64,000 bases of DNA from Cedecea lapagei (GTDB lineage: Bacteria; Pseudomonadota; Gammaproteobacteria; Enterobacterales; Enterobacteriaceae): positions 2,108,001 to 2,172,000 of the forward strand of contig NZ_LR134201.1 of assembly GCF_900635955.1 (NCBI RefSeq). Reading direction: 5' to 3'. Of this stretch, positions 39,678 through 48,553 are shown one piece after another. Numbering within the stretch: the first letter of the stretch is position 1; each line of letters starts with the position of its first letter. The notes beneath the pieces were generated by a model, which saw only the letters and a list, made by a program, of their open reading frames with translations, was not told where the DNA came from and searched no databases. The translations under genes and the position numbers were made by a program.

Positions 39678-41575
39678 TCATGATTCTATTTCCGTTATAA
39701 AGCGAGATTTTCGCTGAAACTTTCTGTCGCCCCATGGCATCATTCGTTGCTTAGGATAAGTTACATAGAGCCATCGCTTTGCTCTTGTTACTGCAACAAA
39801 TGCGTTATTTCTCTCCTCATCCAACTCTTTTGCAGTATTAGCTCTGTAGTCTGGGAAAACTCCTTCACACATACCAATTAAAAAATACGATATCTTTTTC
39901 CAGACCCTTCATGGTATGAACCGTACTTAACGTTAAGCCATCCTCAGAGATATCTTGCGAAAGTTGCCCAAGAGCCAATGCATTACGGAATGCAACTAAG
40001 GAGTCCCCAATTCCTTTCCGTCTGAAGCGTGTCCAGGTGCGATTAAACTCCTCAAGCTCTTCAATGCTCAACTTAATATCTTCAATTTTTTCATCTGAGA
40101 TACCGTCATGTTTTTCAACCAATGATGTTAGTAGGCTGTTAAAATATTTTTACAAATTTAGGGATTTTGGGGTTTTCAACATCCAATAAATCTACAGCAG
40201 AAAGAAGATTTGCGAATATATCAGAGTATTCATCATTTGATGATGAGATCTGAGCCTCCATTTCCTTTAATACATTAGCCGTCCAATTTTCTGGCTCGGA
40301 AATATTCAGTACCTGACATAATTTTTTGCCATCCACCCAATCTTTAGAATTCAGTTTAACGCGAATGGCATAGTCTAATACTTTACCGAATCTAGTTGAA
40401 GGTTCTAGTTGTCGTTCACCTTTTCTCAAAGAGAATGGTATTGAATTTTCTTTAAGGCAGCTTTCAAGTTTTCCAAAAACAAAACGATTACGGCCAATTA
40501 TCACCATATTACTCAATGAAATTTCACCTTCAATTTCATCGTTAATTTTCAAAGCCAAAAGTTTTTTAATAATGTCAACAACCGCAGCAGCCTCATCTTC
40601 TTCCGTATCAAATCCTGAAATCCATACACCACCTTCTAAGGCATAATCAGTTTCTGCTTGTGAGCCTGGCCGCAACTTGTTTGCTGCACGTATAACAGCT
40701 TTAGTGCTACGATAATTTTCTCTAAGTTCAAAGCGTTGTGGGTGAAGTCATCTACAAATCTAGTGCAGAGATAGTCTTTCGAGGACCCGTTAAATCCATA
40801 AATCATTTGATTAGGATCACCTACCATTAAAATGCTTATTATAACATTTCCGCAAAGTACCCTTATAAACTCATACTGCGCTTTATTAAGATCTTGAGCT
40901 TCATCAACGCAAATATGTTTATACTGAGCTCGGTATATTTTTGCGATCCAATCATGTGTTAGTAGAATTTTATGGGCATATACCAAAATATCGTCATAAT
41001 CAATTCCTCCACTATTAAGCAGTGCAGACTGATAGTCTTGATATATTTTCCAGATATTGCTTTCTGGATATAGCTCAGCCACATTCAAGCTCTGTAAGTA
41101 ACTCTCGCTTAATCTTTGAGAATATATCCATAAAGGATTGCAAATTTTTTTCTCTGCTTTTTAATTCTCTTGTGTCAGTGATATTTAGATACTCATCTAT
41201 ATTAATACCATCTTCACGTAAAGACTGTATAAAGACCTCCATTCGATCTTTATCTCTATCATATATGTGCAATTCCGTGGGTAAACCAACAGTGTGTCCG
41301 TATTTCTCCAAAATACGCTGTGCGACAGAATGTATGGTAGAGATCCAAACCCTATCCTCTCCTTGCTCGAAGTCTGCTAAACGTGCACTCATTTCCTCCG
41401 CTGCTTTATTTGTGAAGGTAAGAGCTATGATCCCTTCTTTTTTAGTTTTATCCAAAATATGACGAACACGCTCTGTTAACACACGCGTTTTACCTGAGCC
41501 AGCTGATGCAAGCACTTGTACAGCAGAATTCAAAGGAGCTTCAACAATCTGACGTTGAGCATTTGATAGATTCAT
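39678..41575 (-). pseudogene. gajB: Gabija helicase GajB, frameshifted
   Basis: UvrD-like superfamily 1 helicase readable over five fragments. Motif I ASAGSGKTRVL, Ia ALTFTNKAAEEM, II HICVDEAQDL, III ILMVGDPNQMIYGF, IV-like LRENYRS, V LSTVHTMKGLEKDIVFF and VI VAVTRAKRWLYVTYP are all present. At least four frame changes separate them (near 41100, 40710, 40135 and 39890). The gene starts 1 bp after the gajA stop, the standard gajAB order. GajB normally senses DNA ends and activates GajA. Confidence 0.85.
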
Positions 41576-41576
41576 A

Positions 41577-43400
41577 TCATACTCCAGATTTAATTTTTTC
41601 GAATAATTCGATAATCTTAGTTGGGAAACTCTCAGCTGGCAATTTAATTAGATTGTCTGTAATTGCTTTTGCATAAAGTGGCTTGTTTAAGTCAATGATT
41701 TCGAGTATCGCTCGAATACGACCATCCGCCCCATTATAATCTCTAAGTTCTGATTCAAAAATAGGCTGCTTACACGTTTCGCAGGCAGGCTTATCGGATT
41801 TTGTCGGTTTCAAAGGCGTGCCATTTCGTTTCTTGATCCAGTTATCAATTTTACCCTCACCAGCAACTTCACAGATGGTTTTTTCTATCAGTTCATTAAA
41901 TCCTTGGCTTAATAGGTAACCTTCGAAATCTGTCCCTTCAAGTATGGTGATGTTATCTGCCTTTTCGATATCAGTAGCTCCGAATATTTTTTCATAATTT
42001 TTCTTGAGCTCTTTAATTGTTTGTTCTTCACCGTCGCTAAATATAAATACTGGAATATTTAGATCTTTCGCTAAAATAAGAAAAGGACGGTATTTTGCAC
42101 CGGAACCATTGACGCCCACAAAATTTACTCCGAGTGAGAAAGGATGTTTTCCAGTATAGGCTTCAAAAAGCTCAGGTAGGGCTTGCTCTTCAGTTTCACC
42201 TTCTGAGAGGACTATCGCTTTGGAAAATAAGAGCTCGCCACGGGAGTGAACCACTTCTCTTTTCAATTTTCTCAGATCGTCATCTTCAAATGTATTTCTA
42301 AGCTGACTTATCTGAACAGAATTATCTGGTTTGCTCAAATATCTAACTTCATGTAACTCAGCCAACCCAGCAATATATGGCGAGTGAGTACTAATAATCA
42401 CTTGGCCAGGAACATCTATAAGTTGTCTGTATAATGTTCTTTGCGCATTTGGATGAAGATGTGCTTCTGGTTCCTCGGCGGCCATAATTGGGAAAAATGG
42501 TTCGACTTCCTCTTCGTGATTTTTGGCCAACAACTCAGTAAAGGCTTTTACTGTCAACATGGATGCCCAACTGCGAGTACCCATACCATGGTATTCCATA
42601 GAAAATGAGCTTTTATCAGATTCACCGAAATTCACACTAAAACGCTTTGACAGATCGCGAATTTTTTTTGGAAACGGGCTAAGCTCTGTTTTTCCTGAAC
42701 CTTCAAATGATTGATTCATACTATCCAGATGAGTCTTTAATCGCTTAAGAGGTTCGCTTTTGTCGATGGCCTCTTTATTAACTTCGGCCACCATCCGCTC
42801 CAGTTCAGCAACATCTTTATCGTTATACTCAACACTAGATAGAACACGACCAACGAAAGATGATTTTTCTTTCAGTTCATTATGTATGTCTCTTTGAGCA
42901 TCAATCGAAATGAACGGTACAGCCTCCAGTCGTTTACCCAATCTGTTTTTGTTGATAACCCGGGCATCTTGCCACTCGCTAAGTTCTGGCCACATATCTA
43001 AATGAAACCGATCAACTGTATAGCCGCCCTTTACTCGATCTGGTTTTGCAACAGTTCGTAACACTACGAATTGCTTCCCATCAGGCTCTGACTGAATTTT
43101 ATCACCAAATGCCTGTTGCCAATTTTCTGAAAATTCTCTCGCTCTCGTATCATTATCAACAGCTATAAACCGAATATCGACTGTGATTATTTCTTGGCGT
43201 TTTTCATCCTCTCCTATATGAAAATCTTCGTCAGCTAAGTAGCGCGAGTAGTCCCCAATTGCTAGCTGTACAGCTTTTATAATCGATGTCTTACCTGCAT
43301 TATTTTGCCCAAGTAATACGGTAACTCTCGGCAAGGATATTTCGATATTAGATATGCCACGAAAGCCGCTGATACGAACAATATCTATTTGGATACTCAT
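41577..43400 (-). CDS. gajA: Gabija endonuclease GajA (OLD family)
   Basis: 607 residues, intact. N-terminal ABC-type ATPase with Walker A GQNNAGKTSI (31-40), signature-like region and Walker B FPIMAAEEPEAHLHP near 300. C-terminal TOPRIM nuclease with VLSEGETEEQALPELFE and the Asp motif VFIFSDGEE. GajA nicks specific DNA when nucleotides are depleted during phage infection and in the characterised system works as a complex with GajB. GGAGGG precedes the ATG. Whether it acts alone here is unknown. Confidence 0.88.
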   Translation of the reverse strand: MSIQIDIVRISGFRGISNIEISLPRVTVLLGQNNAGKTSIIKAVQLAIGDYSRYLADEDFHIGEDEKRQEIITVDIRFIAVDNDTRAREFSENWQQAFGDKIQSEPDGKQFVVLRTVAKPDRVKGGYTVDRFHLDMWPELSEWQDARVINKNRLGKRLEAVPFISIDAQRDIHNELKEKSSFVGRVLSSVEYNDKDVAELERMVAEVNKEAIDKSEPLKRLKTHLDSMNQSFEGSGKTELSPFPKKIRDLSKRFSVNFGESDKSSFSMEYHGMGTRSWASMLTVKAFTELLAKNHEEEVEPFFPIMAAEEPEAHLHPNAQRTLYRQLIDVPGQVIISTHSPYIAGLAELHEVRYLSKPDNSVQISQLRNTFEDDDLRKLKREVVHSRGELLFSKAIVLSEGETEEQALPELFEAYTGKHPFSLGVNFVGVNGSGAKYRPFLILAKDLNIPVFIFSDGEEQTIKELKKNYEKIFGATDIEKADNITILEGTDFEGYLLSQGFNELIEKTICEVAGEGKIDNWIKKRNGTPLKPTKSDKPACETCKQPIFESELRDYNGADGRIRAILEIIDLNKPLYAKAITDNLIKLPAESFPTKIIELFEKIKSGV

Positions 43401-43557
43401 ATGGCACCCTCCTGTGAATTAATAGAAATTGTCCAAACTAGCAACTCATCGATAGTACTCCAGAGAGAGGTGTAAAGTTCGTTTTTTTTTAATGATCATT
43501 ATTATTCCTTACTGTGCCAGAGACTAGCCTGAGTTTGATATATTTTTATATAAATAG

Positions 43558-43800
43558 TTAAAGCTTGGCAGTATCAAGTCCTGCAGCTTTCAAGCGCTGG
43601 GTTAAGTTGCGCATTTTACTGAACTCCGTACCAAAGCTACTTCGTAAACCAACCCCTTCACAAAACTCTTTTGACGTGATGCTATTCAGCTCATCAGCAT
43701 ATTTGATCATTTGTAGGTGCATCTCAACGGTATATTGATTGCGAGGTGCGTCGTCCAAGACTTGCTTAATACGCGTATAGATCTCAATTTCGTTCATCAT
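43558..43800 (-). CDS. Small HTH-like protein upstream of Gabija
   Basis: 80 residues. C-terminal ITSKEFCEGVGLRSSFGTEFSKMRNLTQRLKAAGLD looks like a small helix-turn-helix or related DNA-binding fold. It lies 157 bp upstream of gajA on the same strand and may regulate it. Family not recognised with certainty. Confidence 0.6.
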   Translation of the reverse strand: MMNEIEIYTRIKQVLDDAPRNQYTVEMHLQMIKYADELNSITSKEFCEGVGLRSSFGTEFSKMRNLTQRLKAAGLDTAKL

Positions 43801-44306
43801 TAGCCTTTACAATATATGTCACTAGATAATTTAGCTAAATTATCTAAAAAATCACACAAAAGCAAATCAAGTCGTTTTACTGCTCATTAAGTACTCTGGA
43901 CACCGTAACTGACCGGAAGGAATACAGCAGCAGTACTGTAAGCACAGCGTTCTTGAAGTGAGTTAACAAGAACGCTTAAAGTCGAGTGACAAGCGGGGGA
44001 GCAAGATTCTCTATACCTTTCATAGTATCACTGTGAAGAAATCGGAGGAGGTTTTCACTCTGCTCGGGTTATGCAAGTACTAGTCTGTTTCAATGGGCAA
44101 TGTTTAATCATTTGAGTTGCTGATCTTTCATAGTTCGGTTTATTCATTTTGTGTCCGAAGAGTGAACGCAGGCTTCTCTGAAACTCAAACAAACATTCAG
44201 AAAAGAACCCCACCTTTTTCTAACCCCGTCCACTAAATTCCTCCGAACTTCAACGCGTTTGGGCTGCTCTCAGAAAAACTTCTTGATCCATGTCTAAAAT
44301 CCTAAA
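43801..44306. other. Right island flank
   Basis: No gene seen. Holds the repeat at 43938-43960 and a 9-bp perfect inverted repeat, GCGTTCTTG...CAAGAACGC, at about 43947-43975. Confidence 0.4.
43938..43960 (+). repeat. Near repeat flanking Gabija, right copy
   Basis: 18 of 23 bases match 39568-39590 (shared core AAGCACAGC). The two copies bracket gajB, gajA and the HTH-like gene, about 4.4 kb. Confidence 0.4.
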
Positions 44307-44326
44307 TACTGTACATAAACACAGTT
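44283..44326 (+). promoter_or_regulatory. Outward SOS promoter near the right island end
   Basis: LexA box TACTGTACATAAACACAGTT (44307-44326; CTGT-N8-ACAG). TTGATC at 44283 with AATACT at 44305-44310 gives a 16-bp-spaced promoter reading toward umuC. It belongs to the island side of the junction, 119 bp inside. Confidence 0.75.
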
Positions 44327-44418
44327 AAATTTATGTGATGATCAATCATGCACAAGACTCGCTACAGCGCTGCTTCTATAACCCAAAACAGCTTTATTTT
44401 CTCTAGGACTGACAAGAT

Positions 44419-44782
44419 ATGGGCAGAATGAGTTCATATGGGAATCCGGCACAGGACTATGTTGAGCAGAGTATCGATCTCAATAAGCTGCTGGTGAGAA
44501 ACCCTGGCGCCACTTACTTCGTGAAGGCGGCGGGGGACTCTATGGTCGAAGGGGGGAATAGGCGAAGGGGATTTGCTGGTTGTTGACAGCTCAAGAACAC
44601 CGTCGCAGGGCGACATTGTGATCGCGGCCCTGGATGGCGCCTTCACCGTGAAGCGCCTCCAGCTCCGCCCGACGGTAATGCTGCTGCCGATGAACAGCGC
44701 CTGGTCCCCGATCCCGGTGACCGATGACGCACCGCTCGATATTTTCGGGGTCGTCACCTTTATCGTTAAAGCGGCGAGCTAA
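44419..44782 (+). pseudogene. umuD: umuD' gene, 3' part fused to island sequence
   Basis: From ATG at 44419 nine island-derived codons lead in frame into PAQDYVEQSIDLNKLLVRNPGATYFVKAAGDSMVEG. One extra G in a run of six (44553-44558) then shifts the frame. The rest continues as GEGDLLVVDSS...GDIVIAALDGAFTVKRLQL...IFGVVTFIVKAAS, with the Ser (GDSM) and Lys (TVKRL) of the S24 dyad. umuC begins 2 bp after the stop. Confidence 0.85.
44434..44444 (-). repeat. Right terminal inverted repeat of the island
   Basis: TCATATGGGAA on the plus strand, i.e. TTCCCATATGA read inward, 1 bp from the right CCGGCAC. Matches 10 of 11 bases of the left end. Confidence 0.6.
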
Positions 44783-44784
44783 CC

Positions 44785-46056
44785 ATGTTTGCGCTGGTGG
44801 ATGTGAATAGCTTTTACGCCTCATGTGAAGCGGCGTTTCGCCCCGATCTTGCAGGCAAGCCGATTGTGGTGTTGTCCAATAACGACGGCTGCGTTATTGC
44901 ACGCTCTGCGGAGGCCCGGCCTTTTGTAAAAATGGGCGCCCCTTTTTTTAAACAGAAAGAGGCGCTCAGGCGGCATGGCGTGCTGACGTTTAGCAGCAAC
45001 TACGAGCTGTATGCTGATATGAGCCAGCGGGTGATGGGCGTTCTCGAAGAGTTATTACCCCAGGTTGAGGTTTACTCCATTGACGAGGCCTTTTGCGATT
45101 TAACGGGCGTCAGCCATTGCTGCAACCTGAAGGCGTTTGGCCAGACCATCCGCTCGACGATTCGCCAGCGTACTCGCCTGACGGTGGGCGTCGGTATCGC
45201 TCCGACTAAAACGCTGGCAAAGCTGGCAAACCATGCGGCAAAAATGTGGCCGCAGAGAACCGCTGGGGTAGTTGATTTATCGCGCGCTGAGCACCAGCGC
45301 TGGCTTATGGCGCAGCTTCCTGTCGCTGAGGTCTGGGGCGTGGGGCGGCGGTTGTCGAAAAAACTCGACGATATGGGCATCAAAACGGTTTTACAGCTTG
45401 CCGATGCGGACATCCGTTTTATTCGCAGGCACTTTAGCGTGGTGCTGGAAAGAACGGTGCGTGAGCTGCGCGGAGAGTCATGCCTTGAAATGGGAGAGTT
45501 TACGCCGGCGAAGCAGGAGATTATCTGCAGTCGCTCTTTCGGGGAACGTATTACCGAGTTTGAGGATATGCGCCAGGCTATCAGCAGCTATGCAAGCCGG
45601 GCGGCAGAAAAACTGCGTGCCGAGCACCAGTACTGCCGGGTGATCTCCGCTTTTGTGAAGAGCAGCCCGTTTGCGACGAATGAGCCTTATTACGGCAACT
45701 GTTCATCCGTTTCGCTGCTTATCCCCACGCAGGACAGCCGGGACATTATCCAGGCCGCAACGCAGAGTCTTGAGGCTATCTGGCGGGACGGGCATCGCTA
45801 TCAGAAAGCGGGCGTCATGCTGGGGGACTTTTTCAGCCAGGGCGTGGCGCAATTCGATTTGTTCGACAGCAACGCGCCGCGTCCTAACGGCGAACAGCTG
45901 ATGAACGTTCTCGACTTTCTGAATAAAAAGCAGGGCAAGGGCACGCTCTACTTTGCCGGGCAGGGAATAGAGCAGCCGTGGGCGATGAAGCGCGAAATGC
46001 TGTCGCCGCGCTATACCACGCGCTATGCCGACCTGCCCGTGGCGCGGGTTTGCTAG
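44785..46056 (+). CDS. umuC: DNA polymerase V catalytic subunit UmuC
   Basis: 423 residues, the usual length. Y-family polymerase for translesion synthesis. Catalytic acids in MFALVDVNSFYASCE (Asp6) and VEVYSIDEAF (near residue 100). NNDGCVIARS fingers motif and VGVGIAPTKTLAKLANHAAK also match. The C-terminal FDLFDSNAPRPNGEQLMNVLDFLNKK is the UmuC-type tail. It now lies downstream of the split umuD', so its expression depends on the promoter at the island end. Confidence 0.95.
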   Translation: MFALVDVNSFYASCEAAFRPDLAGKPIVVLSNNDGCVIARSAEARPFVKMGAPFFKQKEALRRHGVLTFSSNYELYADMSQRVMGVLEELLPQVEVYSIDEAFCDLTGVSHCCNLKAFGQTIRSTIRQRTRLTVGVGIAPTKTLAKLANHAAKMWPQRTAGVVDLSRAEHQRWLMAQLPVAEVWGVGRRLSKKLDDMGIKTVLQLADADIRFIRRHFSVVLERTVRELRGESCLEMGEFTPAKQEIICSRSFGERITEFEDMRQAISSYASRAAEKLRAEHQYCRVISAFVKSSPFATNEPYYGNCSSVSLLIPTQDSRDIIQAATQSLEAIWRDGHRYQKAGVMLGDFFSQGVAQFDLFDSNAPRPNGEQLMNVLDFLNKKQGKGTLYFAGQGIEQPWAMKREMLSPRYTTRYADLPVARVC

Positions 46057-46099
46057 TCGGTGGGGCGTTTAATCAGTATTCACTGTGGTAGTGCTGGCC

Positions 46100-46633
46100 T
46101 TAGGGTATTTTTATGCGCACGTCTAACGGAACGGGTACCGCCTCACCGCACACAGTGACTCGTGGCCCGCCAAGATCGTTCCAGCGAAACAAATTCAGGT
46201 GCCAGCCGTCCGGAATACTTCGGGAGCGGTCGATAATGCCATCGGCATTGGAAATGCGTGCCTGGTCGGCAGTTTGCCACGAGGGCGGCTCGCTATTGTT
46301 CTGCAACGCGCTGAGCCAGGAGTGGTTAGACAGGTCGCGGTTAATGCCCAGTGCCTGGCACGAAGGCTCATCCCGCTGGTCGAGCACCAGCGCGCCCTCA
46401 ACGTAGAGCGGTACAATGACCCGCGGTTTGCCATCCTCGCGCATATAGGCGGCTACCGCGCGCATTGCCCATTCGCTAACCGGGCTCATATAAAGAATCG
46501 TTTGGCCAGGCCGATGATAACGTCCAGGGGTATCCGGTCGGCACCGCGACAGCACGCTGCTGAGGAACTCGGTTGGTACGGCACGGAAAAAGAAGCCGGT
46601 GACTTTTTTGAAATATAGAGGGTTATCAGACAC
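46100..46633 (-). CDS. RES-domain-like protein
   Basis: 177 residues. RCRPDTPGRYHRPGQTILYMSPVSEWAMRAVA (about 31-62) and RSRSIPDGWHLNLFRW (about 136-151) follow the RES fold, named for conserved Arg, Glu and Ser. RES toxins degrade or ADP-ribosylate using NAD+. The middle residue at the expected Glu is not clearly conserved (EWAMRA), and no Xre/antitoxin gene was recognised beside it, so activity is uncertain. Convergent with umuC. Confidence 0.6.
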   Translation of the reverse strand: MSDNPLYFKKVTGFFFRAVPTEFLSSVLSRCRPDTPGRYHRPGQTILYMSPVSEWAMRAVAAYMREDGKPRVIVPLYVEGALVLDQRDEPSCQALGINRDLSNHSWLSALQNNSEPPSWQTADQARISNADGIIDRSRSIPDGWHLNLFRWNDLGGPRVTVCGEAVPVPLDVRIKIP

Positions 46634-46818
46634 AATGGCATCCGGTTTGCTCAGAAAATTTGCAACCCCATTTAACCTGAAAGTTGTGACAGAATTACCA
46701 TCGCAGAGTCCCGGAGCGTTTGCCGTGGTCGAAGAACAGGCAGCATAGTTACCCTGCTGAACTTTTTTTAACCCGCCCTGTCAATATCACAGCAAGAACG
46801 ACTGGAGAGTGTGACAAA
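46634..46818. other. Upstream region of the RES-like gene
   Basis: No gene recognised. Either the prophage or the host boundary may lie somewhere between 46057 and 47121; no att-like duplication was found by eye. Confidence 0.3.
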
Positions 46819-46944
46819 GTGAAAGGATTTTTAACGGCACTAATACTGATTGCCAGCTTTCTGATCGGCTGTGCGATGTACTATAAAGTGGGCTGCTGGT
46901 TTGAAGATGACATCATCAATTTTTATGCCGGCGACGAGGGGTAA
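46819..46944 (+). CDS. 41-residue membrane protein
   Basis: GTG start giving MKGFLTALILIASFLIGCAM. One membrane segment (about 4-20), then a short acidic tail ending FYAGDEG. A Cys after IG in the hydrophobic part could also be a weak lipobox. The ribosome site is only moderate (GGAG about 10 nt upstream). Confidence 0.5.
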   Translation: MKGFLTALILIASFLIGCAMYYKVGCWFEDDIINFYAGDEG

Positions 46945-47121
46945 GGGCAGGGTAACAACGCAAAATATCAGCCTTCCTCCCGGCATTTCTCAGGCGACGT
47001 TGCCAACCTGCCGCTGTTTTTAGACTGAAGCTCACACGCCGTCAAACTGATAAACTCACGCCTGAATCACGCGAATCTGCTAGCATACGCGCCTGCCCGT
47101 TTTTATTAAGAGATAACCATT

Positions 47122-48495
47122 GTGACCGCTTTTTCCGCACTGAACGCTTTACCTGAAGCACAACTCGCCAACCTTAGCGAACTGGGGTATCACGAAATGA
47201 CGCCCGTTCAGGAAGCGGCACTGCCCGCCATTCTGGCCGGAAAAGATGTCCGTGCGCAGGCAAAAACCGGCAGCGGCAAAACGGCCGCGTTCGGACTAGG
47301 CCTGCTGCAGCATATTGACGCCAGCCAGTTTTTAACCCAGTCGCTGGTGCTCTGCCCGACGCGCGAGCTGGCCGACCAGGTTGCTAAAGAGCTGCGCCGT
47401 CTGGCCCGTTATATGCCGAATATCAAAATTTTGACCCTGTGCGGCGGCCAGCCGTTTGGCGTGCAGCGCGACTCGCTGCAGCATGCGCCGCACATTATCG
47501 TCGCCACGCCAGGCCGCCTGCTGGACCACCTGAAAAAAGAGACGGTGAAGCTGGATGCCCTGCAAACGCTGGTGCTGGATGAAGCCGACCGTATGCTGGA
47601 TATGGGCTTTGCCGACGCGATTGACGAGGTTATTGCCCACGCGCCGGTAAAACGGCAGACGCTGCTTTTCTCCGCCACATGGCCAGCCGCCATTGCCGCC
47701 ATCAGCGGCCGGATCCAGCGCGATCCGCAAACTATCGAGATCGACACCGTTGATGAGCTACCGTCCGTTGAGCAGCAGTTCTATGAAGTCTCGCGCGGCG
47801 GCAAAATTGGCCTGCTGCTGACGCTGCTTAGCAAACACCAGCCCGCTTCCTGCGTGGTCTTCTGCAATACCAAAAAAGATTGTCAGGCGGTTTGTGACGC
47901 GCTGAACGAGCGTAATCAAAGCGCGTTAGCGCTGCACGGTGATATGGAGCAGCGAGACCGCGACCAGACGCTGGTGCGTTTTGCCAACGGCAGCAGCCGT
48001 GTGCTGGTGGCAACAGACGTTGCGGCGCGTGGTTTGGATATCAAAGCGCTGGAAATGGTCATTAACTACGAGCTGTCGTGGGATCCGGAAGTTCACGTCC
48101 ACCGTATTGGCCGTACCGCACGTGCGGGACAAAGCGGGCTGGCTATCAGCTTCTGTGCGCCGGAAGAGGCGCAGCGCGCCAGCGTGCTGGCGGAAATGCT
48201 GAATCTTTCGCTGAAGTGGCAGCCGGTGCCGTCCGGCGGAAGCGTGAAGCCGCTGGAGGCAGAAATGGCCACGCTCTGCATCGACGGCGGTAAGAAAGCC
48301 AAAATGCGTCCGGGCGATATTCTGGGCGCGTTGACGGGAGATATGGGGCTGGAAGGCGCGGACATCGGCAAAATTGACGTCCACCCAATTCATGTCTACG
48401 TCGCTGTGCGCCAGTCGGTGGCGCGTCACGCGTGGAAGCAGCTGCAGCAAGGGAAAATTAAAGGCAAGTCGGTGAAGGTTCGCCTGCTGAAGTAA
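47122..48495 (+). CDS. dbpA: ATP-dependent RNA helicase DbpA
   Basis: 457 residues from a GTG start. DEAD-box motifs in order: Q motif TPVQEAALP, I AKTGSGKT, Ia PTRELADQV, II VLDEADRM, III SATW, V ATDVAARGLD and VI HIGRTARAG. The C-terminal domain (about 380-457) is the DbpA RNA-binding module, which docks on hairpin 92 of 23S rRNA. Acts in late 50S ribosome assembly. Host gene. Confidence 0.97.
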   Translation: MTAFSALNALPEAQLANLSELGYHEMTPVQEAALPAILAGKDVRAQAKTGSGKTAAFGLGLLQHIDASQFLTQSLVLCPTRELADQVAKELRRLARYMPNIKILTLCGGQPFGVQRDSLQHAPHIIVATPGRLLDHLKKETVKLDALQTLVLDEADRMLDMGFADAIDEVIAHAPVKRQTLLFSATWPAAIAAISGRIQRDPQTIEIDTVDELPSVEQQFYEVSRGGKIGLLLTLLSKHQPASCVVFCNTKKDCQAVCDALNERNQSALALHGDMEQRDRDQTLVRFANGSSRVLVATDVAARGLDIKALEMVINYELSWDPEVHVHRIGRTARAGQSGLAISFCAPEEAQRASVLAEMLNLSLKWQPVPSGGSVKPLEAEMATLCIDGGKKAKMRPGDILGALTGDMGLEGADIGKIDVHPIHVYVAVRQSVARHAWKQLQQGKIKGKSVKVRLLK

Positions 48496-48515
48496 ACGAA
48501 CTTCCCCCTCATCAT

Positions 48516-48543
48516 GCCCCTCTCCCTTTTCAGGGAGAGGGGC
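48516..48543. terminator. Shared terminator between dbpA and nifJ
   Basis: GCCCCTCTCCC-TTTTCA-GGGAGAGGGGC, a perfect 11-bp stem between two convergent genes. T-poor flanks, but position and strength suggest termination from both sides. Confidence 0.75.
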
Positions 48544-48553
48544 ATTCACCCGA

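Larger units (their letters stand above)
28714..44445. mobile_element. 15.7-kb recombinase-type genomic island inserted in umuD'
   Basis: Bounded on both sides by CCGGCAC (28707-28713 and 44446-44452) and by imperfect inverted repeats. Joining 28713 to 44453 rebuilds MGFPSPAQDYVEQSIDLNKL in frame, the expected UmuD' sequence, so the boundaries are supported to the base apart from the repeat ambiguity. Contents: IS3 remnants, orphan higA, KAP NTPase with a small partner, a tyrosine-recombinase trio, Gabija and a small HTH-like gene. Two of the three recombinases are broken, so it is probably immobile now. Confidence 0.75.
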
